Positions 19,128-30,586 of a stretch of 64,000 nt of DNA are shown piece by piece. Each line of letters begins with the position of its first letter. Within the stretch, counting starts at the first letter, position 1. The notes beneath the pieces are model-generated. The model was not told the origin of the DNA. It searched no databases and saw nothing but the letters and a program-made list of their open reading frames with translations. The DNA is from Microplitis mediator (taxonomy: Eukaryota; Arthropoda; Insecta; Hymenoptera; Braconidae). The stretch lies in assembly GCF_029852145.1 (NCBI RefSeq), contig NC_079978.1:16433653-16497652 (forward strand), given 5' to 3'. Made by a program: the position numbers and the translations under genes.

Positions 19128-19660
19128 ATAATAAATAAAAATTTTCAAATAAAATAAATCTTAATTAAATGAAATAAAATAAAATTTATTAAAAAAAAAA
19201 ATTATATAACGAAATAAATAATGATACTGAAGTTAGCAGACGCCTAATAATTTTTTGATTTTTTTTTAGAAGATAAAACATTAAAAAAAAAATATTTTTA
19301 AAAATTGCACCTGTAGTTTTTTAAATTTTCTACATGTGCATATTTTTATATTATTTTTTTTGCAATTGATTTATTGAAAAACAAAAATTCAAAAATTTTA
19401 AAATGTCTGCTAACTTCAGGATCATAAATAAATAATAAATAAAAATTTTCAATTAAAATAAATCTTAATTAAATGAAATAAAATAAAATTTATTAAAAAA
19501 AAAATTAAATAATGAAATAAATAATGATACTGAAGTTAGCAGACGTCTAATAATTTTTTGATTTTTTTTTAGAAGATAAAACATTAAAAAAAAAATATTT
19601 TTAAAAATTGCACTTGTAGTTTTTTAAATTTTCTACATGTGCATATTTTTAAAAAAATTA
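19128..19660. repeat. Tandem duplication of about 300 bp with a small TIR element
   Basis: Bases 19,128-19,427 and 19,428-19,650 are direct copies (ATAAATCTTAATTAAATGAA onward). The first copy contains CTGAAGTTAGCAGAC (about 19,222) and its inverse GTCTGCTAACTTCAG (about 19,424), a MITE of roughly 200 bp. The second copy keeps only the left end. Confidence 0.75.
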
Positions 19661-19800
19661 TTATTTATTCATACCAAATTAAAATTTATAGCTATTATAA
19701 ACAATTAAAAATAATAATTTATAATTCTAAGTTATCCATTCATATAATTATTTTTTTATTTTTTATAGTAACAATAATTGTTTATTTATAAAATAAGAAA

Positions 19801-20135
19801 TGCTGAGGCTCGGTAGCCCAGTGCTGATCCACGCTTGGGCCAAGATCGAATATTCGAGGCTCGGATTTCCAGTACTGATCCTAACTTGGGCCAACGTTGA
19901 ACAGCCGAGGCTCGGTTACTCAAGACTGACCCTAGCTTGGGCCAACGTTGAACAGCCAAGGCTCGGTTGTTCAGGACTGACTCTAGCTTGAGCCAACATA
20001 AAAAAAAACCAAGCATCGATTGCCCACGGCTGGCCTAGGCATGGGCCAACATCGAACTACCGAGGCTCGGTTGCCCAAGACTGGCCCGAGTCTGGTCCCG
20101 TCGTTCAAGACTGGGGGCTCCTACATGGGTTGTAT
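19801..20135. repeat. Minisatellite with TTGGGCCAA core, copy 2
   Basis: Six units at about 51-bp spacing (cores near 19,835, 19,885, 19,936, 19,987 and 20,038), each containing GAGGCTCGGTT and CTTGGGCCAACGTTGAACAG. It ends with a non-repeated block (CGTTCAAGACTGGGGGCTCC) that reappears at the end of the 41.4-42.0 kb copy, so the array is part of a defined element. Confidence 0.82.
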
Positions 20136-20870
20136 CGTTTTTCTTAGTCAGGAATTATTCTTGTGCCCTTTGTTGGTGCTTAAATAATGTTCACCACTGA
20201 TTGTTTTACAAAATATTGAGAAATAAATGTGTGTCAAATCAGACAATAATTAAAAAAATTTTTAAATTAATTCTTTATCTGTAATTATAGAAATTTGTTA
20301 TAGTGATAATGTAAATACAATTTTAAGTAGCAACTGTAACGGTTAATAATGTAATTTTAGTTAAATAAATCTTCAAAATATTATTTACTTGTTATTTTGA
20401 ATTCTCGCTTTATTTAAAAATTAATGGTTGCCCGCATGAAAAAACTTCATATGTGAAAACATATGTAATAGAGTATATCATAAAGGTAAAAGGGCGCATA
20501 AATTTTTTTTTTCATCGCCAATTGATTAGTAAACATTTTCTACGCTTGAAAATCAAACATTGTTTTCCCAAAGCTAAAAGGGCGTATGTCTTTAATTATG
20601 CACCCTTTCAGCTTTAGGAATTTGAAAACTTTGTGACCAAAAACTAAAAAGGCGTATAAATTTTTTTCTGAAAAATTTACTAAAAAGCTTATCTGAAGTC
20701 TAAAAATAAAAAAAAAAAAATGCTGCAGTCAAAAAGGTGCATTCTAACATCTGTCCTTTTAATATCAAAATTGAAAATATGCTTAGAAAAATCACAAGGT
20801 ACGCGTGAATGTATTAATATTTTTTGTTATGGAATTAATTATTACAGTTTATAAAATCATTTTGAAATTC
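20136..20870. repeat. AT-rich DNA with AAAAGGGCG repeats
   Basis: From 20,440 to 20,790 the motif GCTAAAAGGGCG(C/T)AT recurs about four times, once as an inverted pair (20,575-20,625). Otherwise it is AT-rich with no gene. Confidence 0.5.
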
Positions 20871-20879
20871 TTATACCAA

Positions 20880-21720
20880 CCAGTGTGAAAAAAAAAATGT
20901 TCGAAAAATATACGAAAAATGTTCGAAGCTCGAACATCGAAACGTGACACAATTTTGCATATTTTTCGAACATTCAATGATTTGAGTTTTTCGTTCAAAA
21001 AATTTTTTATGAAATATTATTTGTATTTTTTTTTCGGACATGTAGTTTTTCAAATTTTTGAATTCTTTCAATCTAGATAAGTAAGAAAATTTTTATAATT
21101 TTTAATTTCTGAGATTTTGAAAGTTTCACTTAAAAATCTTACTAAAATTTTTGAACAAACTTTGAGCATTTTTCGCATATTTTTTAAACAGATTTCGCAT
21201 ATAAAAGTACTGGTTTTTGAGTCAATTTTTTCTCAAAACACTAAGGAAACTTTTCGAACAAATTTCGTACATGAAATTTCTATGATTTTGTGTCTATTTT
21301 TTCTCAAAATACTATGGAAACTTCATGTACGATATATGTTCGTAGAATAATCGAAAAGTTTCCTTAGTATTTCGAGAAAAAATAGACTCGAATTCCAAGA
21401 AACTTTATGTAAGAAATGTGTTCGAAAAATATTCGAAATTTGTTCGAAAAGTTCCCTTAGTGTTTTGAAAAAATATAGACTCAAAATCAGAGAAATTTCA
21501 TGTACGAAATCTGTTCGCAATTCATTCGAAAAGTTTCCTTAGTGTTTTGAGAAAAAATTAACTTAAAACCGAGTACTTTTATATGCGAAATCTGTTTGAA
21601 AAATATGCGAAAAATGTTCGAAAAGTTTCTTTAGTATCTTGAGAAAAAATAGACTCGAAATCCAAGAAATTTCATGTACGAAATGTGTTCGAAAAATATG
21701 CGAAAAATGTTTGAAGTTTG
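20880..21720. repeat. Tandem and inverted array built on TTCGAAAA units
   Basis: Bases 21,345-21,720 hold four direct units of about 94 bp (GTTCGAAAAGTTTCCTTAGT, GAGAAAAAATAGACTC, TTTCATGTACGAAATCTG). Bases 21,117-21,340 hold two or three units in the opposite direction. The whole therefore forms a palindromic array with its turn near 21,345. Small frames on both strands are by-products. Confidence 0.8.
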
Positions 21721-22517
21721 AAAATTTCGTTTTCTTTGTTGACCAGTTCAGGTATACTACTGTTTATAATTTTTGCTCCGCCTATATTAAATACAGAATA
21801 TCTTTGAAATATCCTAGGAAGGTCCTGTAGCAAATTTCATAATTTTCCGAGCATGCTACCGGTCACTAGACTGAAAAAACTTTGAAAATTTTGTTTTTTT
21901 TTGTTAACCTGTTCAGGTAAACTATTGTTTATAATTTTTGCTCCGCGGATATTAAATGCAGGATATCTTTGTGTTACCTAAAAGAGTTCATGTGTCTTGA
22001 GTTCTGTCATAATTCGATCAAATTCATGTATATTTCGCCGAAACTTTGAAACAAAAAATTTTATTCTCTGGGCAAGAAGGCCCCTTTCCAAAAAATGATA
22101 AATTTGTGGCGGTCACGTAAATAATTAATTAGTTAATAATTATTGATTGTAGTTTTTTCTTAATATTTTATTTTCTAAAATCATTTATATTTTAAAGCAG
22201 TAAAAAATAGTCTAACATAAGTACATGTAATATTTTTTAGCATTTATTTTATAGTAACAGTAGACGTAGGAAATATTGTTGTAAAGTATTTTTAGTTTTT
22301 ATTAAGAAATCTATTTAGGTAGGATTCAGTTGTAAACATTTTGTAAATATTGTAACCCCGAGTTTTTTCCCTCCGACCCATGGGTTTTTCCCAAACCCAT
22401 GGGTTTTTCCCTAGCAGCTTGTCTACCTTTCCTTTTTACTGTGTTTCTATTTTTTATGTCTTACTATATTTTTTACTATAGTTTGATATGAAATTTACCC
22501 TGATAGTCACCTCAATG
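21721..22517. repeat. Two-copy tandem block and unassigned flank
   Basis: A block of about 170 bp (TTGACCAGTTCAGGTA, TTTATAATTTTTGCTCCGC, then GGATATCTTTG-like text) occurs twice at 21,735-22,010. CTCTGGGCAAGAAGGCCCC (22,064) is related to 15,030. At 22,373-22,412 ACCCATGGGTTTTTCCC is repeated directly. No gene. Confidence 0.55.
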
Positions 22518-24168
22518 GAGGGTAGAGGTAAGGAGCACTCTCTCATATGGGGCTTCACTCTCAAAAGTGTCCACGAAAAGCTGGAAACGTATAGTTCTGA
22601 AACCAACTACAAAGGCGCTGATGCGAAGAATGGTTAGATGGGAACGTGGCGATTATTGATGAAGTGAAGTATGCCACAGGTCAATAGTAGAGTACAGAAG
22701 TAGTTGTACTGAATAGAGTAGTTGATAAAAGTAATATAAATGAATATTCAATTGATAATATAGTCAAGTGAAAATTCTAAATATTTTTAAGAACAATTTA
22801 AATTATTTTTTAAATTAATTTTTTTTGCGTTTGAGGTAGTGCATTACTCTCAACATGTCAATTTAAGTCTTAAATTATATATAAACAATAGACTGATTTA
22901 AAAAAATCAACTATTTTTTTTTATCAAGGACACAGACTCCGAAGTTTCAATAGGGTAAAAGAAGTCACCAGTTAAAATTTGAGCCCTTAACATTAATATT
23001 AAGTACTCGCTGATTGTGATTTTTTATTTCCCATTTGAATAACATGGGAAAAAAATTTTTTAAGTTCGGAATTGTATACCTCGATAATGGCTTATTGTAC
23101 AAATAAGCCCAGGATATATTTTACTAGAAAATTTAATGTTCTATAAAAAAGGACTCTTATGATTTTTTGATAAATCCATCTGTTTAAAAGTTATTTGAGA
23201 TTGAAGTCAAATTTATAGTAAATATCAAGATCTTTTTCCTTTTCCATCGAAACTACCAGACTTATTACAAAATGTTAGAAAATCTTTATTGTAGACAATT
23301 TAATTTCCTACAAATTATCTTAGATAAAATTTTTTAAAATTCTGCATTGTTTTCTAGTTATTATCATTTTAATATCAAGATCTTCCAATTGATCCGAATA
23401 CTATATTTTTTTTAAGATATTGATATTAAAATGGTAATAACTATAAAACAATGCGGAATTTAAAAAAATTTTGTCAGAGATAATTTGTAGGAAATAAAAT
23501 TGTCTACAAAAAAGATCTTCTAACATTTTGTGATCAGTCTGATAGTTTCGCTGCTCTGTTGAAATGAATCAGTGAAAAGTGCTGCAAATCTTATACAAAG
23601 CGATACTTAGATTAACAAATAACTTTTAAGTTAATAGGTTAAAAGCTTGTCATTATTCTTTTACATAATTATTATTTTTTCTTTAAGTTTATTTAAGCTA
23701 TATTATTTGTTTCGTTTCATATGCTTCTTATACGTTATATCATTGTTCAAAATTTATAACAATGTTTCGAAATAAATTTATGTACTCGATTGTAATTTTA
23801 ATTATTCCTAGCAATCAAACTCTCCGCAAAAAAATTTTTTTTTCTGATTTATTAGTTTTTATACATTGTATTTGAGTTCTTTTTACTGAAAAGAGTATTA
23901 AAATTTTAAATATCATTGTTATATATTGAATCAACGACAGAAATAATATTATTTTCTTGATATTCTAAAATTTGATATTATAATTTTTTGAAAGTCGCGC
24001 GCTTGCGAACCGGATTTACATCTTTCTTCGTTTAATTCTGTCCTACTCTAACAGTTTTAGGCGCTTTCTTTTAAATTAAGTCATTCTCTTAAGCAGCGCC
24101 ACCATAAATTTCTCTGATTTTATGGACACTTTTAATATACAGAGAGAGTGCTCCTTACCTCTACCCTC
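22518..24168. mobile_element. Non-autonomous TIR transposon with internal foldback, 1.65 kb
   Basis: The ends share a perfect 27-bp inverted repeat beginning GAGGGTAGAGGTAAGGAGCA, with partial matching further in (AAAAGTGTCC). Inside, bases about 23,235-23,395 and 23,400-23,560 are inverted copies (ACAAAATGTTAGA...TCTAACATTTTGT). At 22,891 it also carries the start of a dispersed family (TAGACTGATTTAAAAAAATC, later TTAACATTAATATTAAGTAC) found near 27.57, 38.5 and 41.0 kb. There is no transposase and no clear target duplication. Confidence 0.82.
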
Positions 24169-24243
24169 TATACTTAAATTATAACTCGATTTCTAATAGT
24201 GTAGATTAAAATCATTCTCAATCAACACGACAAAAAAAAGACA

Positions 24244-24754
24244 AATCCTACCAAAAACAGATTCTCTGTATAAAATCGCGCCAAGTACACGTTTAAAATT
24301 TTTTACAATTAAGACAAGATTCTTTTTACAAAAAAATGAATCAAATCGAAAAAATACCAAGTACCTAATATAATTCGAAATCATGGAAAACATTTTCATA
24401 GAATTGAACAAAAAATTGAAAAAAAAAAATTTCAATGTACTTGGTGTGCCTATAAACTGGAAAAAAAGAATATCATTCAATTTAATTGGAAAATAATTTA
24501 TATGCGAAATCAATTCTAAAAATTTTGCTTGAATAAATTTAGTAACGCACACCAAGTACATTGAAATTTTTTTTTTTTTCAATTTTTTGTTCAATTCTAT
24601 GAAAATGTTTTCCATGATTTCGAATTATATTAGGTACTTAGTATTTTTTCGATTTGATTCATTTTTTAAAAAAAAAAATCTTGTCTTAATTGTAAAAAAT
24701 TTTAAACGTGTACTTGGCGCGATTTTATACAGAGAATCTGTTTTTGGTAGGATT
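24244..24754. mobile_element. Near-perfect palindromic MITE, 205-bp arms
   Basis: Arms 24,244-24,448 and 24,548-24,754 are almost identical inverted copies (AATCCTACCAAAAACAGATT at the left tip; ACTTGGTGTG / CACACCAAGT at the inner edge) around a loop of about 100 bp. The high arm identity implies a young insertion or gene conversion. The matching frames on both strands are mirror images and not genes. Confidence 0.9.
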
Positions 24755-25839
24755 GCTCATTCAGAAAAAAAATAAAAAAATAATAATTTTAAAACCCTAC
24801 CCCCCCCCCTTTTAAACATTTCGAATATCAACTCATAATACATAATACAATGCTTTATTATTGTTGAAAAAAAATGTGACCGTAATGAAGAAGAAATATT
24901 AATGTTATGTCTGAAAATTTGAACATATTCTTTTATTAATTCTCTTCCAAATATTATTTTAAAATTATTTTAAACGAACATATTTGTTTGCCAGTCGGTT
25001 AAAAGTACTTCAAAAGCAATTAAAGGGGATAAGTTAAAACCTGTTCAAGGTTGGAGTGCAGCCGACACGCTATGAGGCTGCATGCAACCGGGCCTTAGCA
25101 AATAGTAATAGAAATATTGCACGACTCATGATGCGAAGCATCAGAGTGTGCTTTACGATCGAAAAATTTGTTTTACCTCACTTCGGCAACTATTTTAAGT
25201 ATATTAAGCATGAGTCACTCTTTGGCGATAGAAGTTTCTTTCGGAAAATAAAACCAAACCAGATATTTCCAACTTTTACTGAACGCCATATGAAAAATAA
25301 AATTTACTTACTATAATTTGGAATATTCAGTTCAAGTAACAAATACAAAAATTATAAAACTAAAATTTTAACACGACCATTTTAAATGTTAAAATAACAA
25401 ATTTAAATGGCAAAAGAAACATAAAAAGTACAGAGTTTAAATCTGAACTTGCATATATATCCATTACTAGAATCATAATTATACCAAAATATTTAAATTA
25501 AATTTTAAACCAAGTATAACAGATTTGAACATGCAGGTAAAAATATTATTTTTGAGGATTGTTAAAATAGAATATGTTGTAAGCAGTGACAATCCTCATA
25601 GCCCAGGCTCGTAGTTTCAGGTACTTGGGACTCATATCTCTGACGTCAGAGTGACGTCAATCGCACCCCCATAGACCAGCTGGAATAGTGGGGCTAGAGA
25701 ACAACGAAGATATATGTACGCAGTTACGGCACGACCCCCACTACTCTCATCAGGTAGAGTCACATCTTATACACCCGCAAACTTATACCTAAGTTAGATT
25801 AGTGTTAGTATGTGGAAGATTCTCGAGTAAGTGGTCACA
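24755..25839. other. Unassigned intergenic DNA
   Basis: A C-run lies at 24,799-24,808. Bases 25,040-25,200 and 25,590-25,800 are more GC-rich than average and contain GACGTCAGAGTGACGTCA (25,640-25,657). No gene could be supported. Confidence 0.4.
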
Positions 25840-26000
25840 ATTTTAAAATAAAGTTAAAACTTAGCGTAGGCTGTTAGCCACCTAATAATAATGTTTTAAT
25901 CAGCTTCAAATTAGTGTAGGCTGGTAGCCACCTAATAATAATAAGTTAAAATCAGGTTCAAATTAGTGTAGGCTGGTAGCCACTTAATACGTGTGAAATA
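25840..26000. repeat. Three-unit tandem repeat, about 52 bp
   Basis: The phrase GTGTAGGCTGGTAGCCACCTA followed by ATAATAATA recurs three times with about 52-bp spacing. Confidence 0.75.
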
Positions 26001-26908
26001 AAATAAAAAAAATTCATTTAAGTTGAAAAAATGCGGTAGTTAATGTACAAGTTGAATCTAAAAAAAAAAACAAAATTACATCAAGAAAGCAACAAAGCTC
26101 ATGCAAGACACAAGTAAGTCAATCTCTCTCTATATATATAGGGTAACTAGTCCGGTCTGTGACCACCCACCGGTGAACGACCGGTATGCAGAAGAATGAT
26201 CATAATTATTTTAAAATTAAATTAAAAGTTATTATTTACTTGTAAATGTAATCTAACATGTCTTCATTATTAGTAAATCACAACGAATTGAAGTGATCTA
26301 TAAAATTATCATCGAAAATAACTAAAATTATATAGAGGATTGAAGAGTTATTAAAGAAATATTGAATTTGAACATAAACGTTTGAAAAAAAACATTTTTA
26401 AAAACGATGTTTCAATAGTAGTAATTGATTTTTTTATAAAACAGTAAATTTATAATCATTTATATAAGTATCCCAGCAAACGGGATCGCATTGAATCGCA
26501 TTCAGTTTTCTATCCGATTCAATCCTGTTTTTGGAATGGCCGTCTTGTCAATCCGAATCAATGCGATTCAATGCGACACGTTGATATAGGCTAAGTAGGA
26601 AATTTTTTTTACCGATTAACCCAAAATTCTAGACTACCGATAGCCGAAGTTGAAAAATTTCAATGCGATTATAATATGACTCAAAAATAATTGAGAGAAA
26701 AAAAATTATTTTAATACAGAGTGTAAATAGAAAACATCTAGTAAAATTATAGCTTTTGCAATCATTTTAATGATATCATATTTTTTTAGTAAAATAATTT
26801 ACTAAGCACGAAAAATTGAATGACTGTGAAAGTAATTAAGTTTAAAGGCATGCATTTATTGATTTAAAAAATACAAACTATTGAACTTTGTTAAAATATA
26901 AATATTAA
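26001..26908. other. AT-rich intergenic DNA
   Basis: Bases 26,475-26,580 contain several ATTGAATCGCATTCA / GATTCAATGCGAT repeats in both directions. The rest has nothing I can name. Confidence 0.4.
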
Positions 26909-28242
26909 GGGAGATAGCCACTGTGAGGATCGAAAAAATAGATGATTTTCGGGAATTTTTTTGACTGGAATAATAAAGAAATTTGGGGATCGGGTTTTTT
27001 TTTTGTTTTATAATGTATACATTGAAGATAATTCTCCTAAATTTTCATCAAAAAATATTATGTTGTTATAAAGTTATAAGCATTTTTGTGGAGCAACAAA
27101 AATATTTTCCCCACCACGGTGTCATCTCTAACTCAAAAACGGATTATCAGAAACAAAAAAACCAACCAGCGTTGTAATGTGTATGCATGTGGTTATCGTT
27201 CCACGTAGGGGATTTTGAAAATTTAGATTTGAAAAAAAATGGCGACATATTAAAAATTTTTTCGTTTTTTTTTTCTCATTTTTTTGGATTCAAACAGCCC
27301 TAAAAAATCTTAAAAATCAAAATTTTCAAAATTCACGTGCAACTTTAGCTACTGAATAGACGAATACGGCATAAAAAAAAGTTGCGAATCGGTTCATATT
27401 TATGCAAATTACAGATGCCACCAGTTCAAAAAGAGTAGTTTCGAGAAAAACGCGTTTAAAGTTTTTAGTCGATGCAACGGTCAGTTGACGCACTGTCACA
27501 AAAATGACTATAACTTGGAAAATATTCGGAATTTTCATATAAAACTCTAGATACATATTTTTGAATATAGACACTAGACTGATTCAAAAAAATCGACTAA
27601 TTTTTAACTTCCCGCTAAGAAAATTGTAAATTTTCAAAAATTCGGAAAGTTATTGGTTTCGGTCCGATTTTTTTTTTCTGCATTATATCGAAAATATTGT
27701 TGGAAATGACGAAAAAAAAAACTGTGAAAGTTTGAGCTCTTAATATTAATATTAACAACTGCCGCATCGCAATTTTTTATTTCCCGTTTAAATAACATGG
27801 GAAAATTTATTTTTCAAGCTTTGGAATTTTGTAGCTCTCGGTGGGACCAATACTTTCAAACGTTCAAAACATATTCTTGCAGGAAATTTGACGCTCTACA
27901 AAAAAGGTCTCTTATATTTTGTCGATATTTTTATTTCTTCAAAAGTTATTCAAAGTTTAAGTTATATTGACGATAAATTTCTACATTTTTTAAATTTTTT
28001 GACGCAACCATTAACTTTATCCGAAAATTTTAGAGGACATTTTTTGTAGAGCCTTTTATTTCCTACAACTTATCTCAGAGAAAATGTTTGATATTTCTCA
28101 CAAGTCGTAAGTTATTCGCAATTAATTGAAAATTTAATATAATTAATTTTAAGCAACAAAATTTAGATTATTTAAGAATATACACTTTGATTTAATAAAA
28201 AAAAAAAATTTTTTTTTTTGAAATCTCACAGTGGCTATCCCC
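26909..28242. mobile_element. TTAA-flanked non-autonomous TIR element, 1.33 kb
   Basis: GGGAGATAGCCACTGTGAG at the left mirrors CTCACAGTGGCTATCCCC at the right, and both ends abut TTAA (26,905-26,908 and 28,243-28,246). A TTAA duplication is typical of piggyBac-like transposition. No transposase is present. Inside, from 27,571, sits a copy of the TAGACTGATTCAAAAAAATC family with a fragment of the AACTTCCCGC family (27,606-27,660). Confidence 0.75.
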
Positions 28243-28271
28243 TTAAAAATGTCAGATAGACAAATAGTCTA

Positions 28272-29018
28272 GTCGAGAAGTGAGTTTTCTGCGAAAAATC
28301 GTTAAGACACTCTTAAAAATATGGCGGTTGGTGCATTGGATTCAGAATTTAATTCTGGGAAATGGGTATTTTTTTATTTATCCGCCATTACTAATTTTAT
28401 TTGTTACAAACAAAAAACGAAGAGACAAAAAGGGAGTCTCCGTTTTGTAGCTATAACTTCAAAAATATTAAAGATATCTGAAATTTAAAAAAAAGATTCT
28501 AAAAGAGGAGAAAATTTTAGTAAAATAAGTTTTTTATAACATTCAATATTAATTTAAAAATCTGAATAAATTATAGTGTCATCTAGACACTTGAAGGAAT
28601 ATAGCCCCGCAAAAGAATAATTTTTTAGCTAGATTTTTGTTTACGTTATTTAATTGTTAATTAACAAATTTTTCGGAGACTTGAGCTTTGTGTTGCATAC
28701 TTTGCTTTGCGGCGTTAAATTAAAATTATAAATAATGGAGCTACAACTCGGGGAGTCGAGACTTACTTAACTGAAATTTTCTCATCTTTTAGAATCTTTT
28801 TTTAAATTTCAGATATCTTTAATATTTTTTAAGTTATAGCTACAAAAAGGAGACTCCCTTTTTGTCTCTTCGTTTTTTGTTTATAACAAATGAAATTTTT
28901 AATGGCGGATAAATTAAAAAATTCCCATTTCTCAGAATTAAATTCTGAATCCAATGCACCAATCGCCATATTTTTAAGAGTGTTTTTACAATTTTTCGGA
29001 GAAAACTCACTTCTCGAC
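28272..29018. repeat. Inverted repeat with about 250-bp arms
   Basis: Bases 28,272-28,535 and 28,770-29,018 are inverted copies (GTCGAGAAGTGAGTTTTCT at the left tip, AGAAAACTCACTTCTCGAC at the right), separated by about 240 bp. The right tip has been hit by the 29,021-29,766 element. No coding content. Confidence 0.83.
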
Positions 29019-29020
29019 TA

Positions 29021-29766
29021 CACGGAAAAAAAATTCTAATTAAATTTACGATAATAATATCGTAATTTGTTCTATTGATTATTGTAGTGGTGGACTAGAC
29101 TTTTACGATGTAGTGTTGGAAATTTCATTTAAGAAATAATACTTCAGACAAATAATACGAAGTCTTAAGCTCTTCAATATAAATTACGATGTGAATATCG
29201 TAAAATTTGAAGAGAAATTTTAAATAAAAGAATAAAATAATAATCGTTCGGACGTTGGATTCGAACCCGAGTCCTTCTGAGTGCGATGTGTCCGACGCCT
29301 TGGACCACTCGGCCACCGAAGAGCCTACACTTATATGGTTTTTAAGGTTTATATAAACGATTTGAATAAACATTCATAAGTCATGAGAGCGCCTCTTGCG
29401 GAGGACGCAGTTAATATTTAAAAATTACGATACAATATCGTAATTTTTATAGCTTACTTCGTATTATAACATAGGCAGCACTGTAATATTTATTTTACTC
29501 AAAAGTACATATAAAGATAAATATAGGAATAAATATAGTTTTTGAATTGTAATTTTTATTTCTTTTATTTTTACGATGTTAAATTGTAATTTTTGAAGTA
29601 ATTTTTAATCCTAAAAGTCTTTGTTAAAATTACGATGTTAAATAGTAAAAAATATAACCCACATAGTAAATTTTGAAATAAAATATTTTAAAATTGACGC
29701 TAATAAAAGTCTAGTCCACGATTACGATATTAACATCGTAAATTTTGTTGGAATTTTCTTTCCGTG
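29021..29766. mobile_element. TA-flanked MITE, Tc1/mariner-like, carrying a tRNA-like sequence
   Basis: The ends are CACGGAAA(A/G)AAAATTC and its inverse, flanked by TA on both sides (29,019-29,020 and 29,767-29,768), as expected for Tc1/mariner-type insertion. A second inverted pair inside (TGGACTAGACTTTTACGAT / AAGTCTAGTCCACGATTACG) makes it strongly palindromic. It sits at the tip of the neighbouring inverted repeat, so it is younger than that repeat. Confidence 0.82.
29244..29327 (-). tRNA. tRNA-like sequence (decayed, Leu/Ser-type D arm)
   Basis: Read on the minus strand it has an A box (GTGGCCGAGTGG) and a B box (GGGTTCGAATCC) at tRNA spacing. The long-D-arm style is usual for Leu or Ser tRNAs, but the variable arm is too short and the acceptor ends do not pair well. 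It lies inside a MITE, so a captured pseudogene or SINE-derived promoter is more likely than a working tRNA. Confidence 0.5.
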
Positions 29767-29768
29767 TA

Positions 29769-30586
29769 CACTAGATGACAGTTCCAGAAAAATTGTCAAG
29801 GTCTTACTTTCACGTTCGACTGTCAACAAATTTTAACGGCTTGCAGGCAAAATCCCCACATCACATTCTGACCAGTGTATATTTCGCCCAAATACGTTTC
29901 CATGAAGCAACAAAATGCCCAAATCACAAATAGCCAAAGTGACAAAATGTTGAAGTCACAAAATGCAAATGTTTCAATACGTTGGAATAAAAACACGCCC
30001 AAGTAACAATTCGACCAATTGAAAAAATGTCAAAGTTAAAAAATCCTGAAATCATACATCGCAGAATTCACGATTCGTCCAAGTGACAATTCGTCAAAAT
30101 TATAAAATGCCCAGAAAAAATAGGGAGGATAACCTCAGTCAATAATCTAGAATTCTACAGTAAAATTAGTATTATCATAACAGTAACCAGATAATAGATA
30201 AAAAAAATCAGTGGTTAATTTAAAAACAAGATAATTGTATATCATAATAATAAATAGTACTTTTTGGAATTGAACAAGAAGTAAATTTATTATCTTTTAT
30301 ATTTAATAAAAAATAAATTAATTAAAACTAATTATAGTAATTAAAATAAAAATAATTATTAAAAAATCAAAAAAAAATTTTCTTTGAAATTTGAAACGAA
30401 TTACTTAAAGTAATTACCAAGTCAAAATAAGACATTAATATAGAATATAAATATAATTACAACTTGACTAATTTCTATACATTATTTTTACGTACATGTA
30501 AATTTTCAAGTCATAAATATATCGTTAAAATTATTTTTTTATTTTTCGTAAATCAATCAATTTTAAAAAATATTAATTTTAAAGAT
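29769..30586. repeat. Degenerate CCAAAGTGACAAAATG repeats and AT-rich DNA
   Basis: From 29,885 to 30,110, fragments like GCCCAAATCACAAA, CAAAGTGACAAAATG and CCAAGTGACAATTCG recur every 15-25 bp. The remainder is AT-rich with nothing seen. Confidence 0.5.

Noticed and set aside
24193..24775. Two similar frames on opposite strands
   Set aside because: They are the two arms of the same palindrome read in mirror image.
25840..26000. Spaced direct repeats resembling a CRISPR array
   Set aside because: Only three units with similar, not unique, spacers, in an insect genome.
29244..29327. Functional tRNA gene
   Set aside because: Boxes are present but acceptor pairing and variable arm are poor, and it lies inside a MITE.
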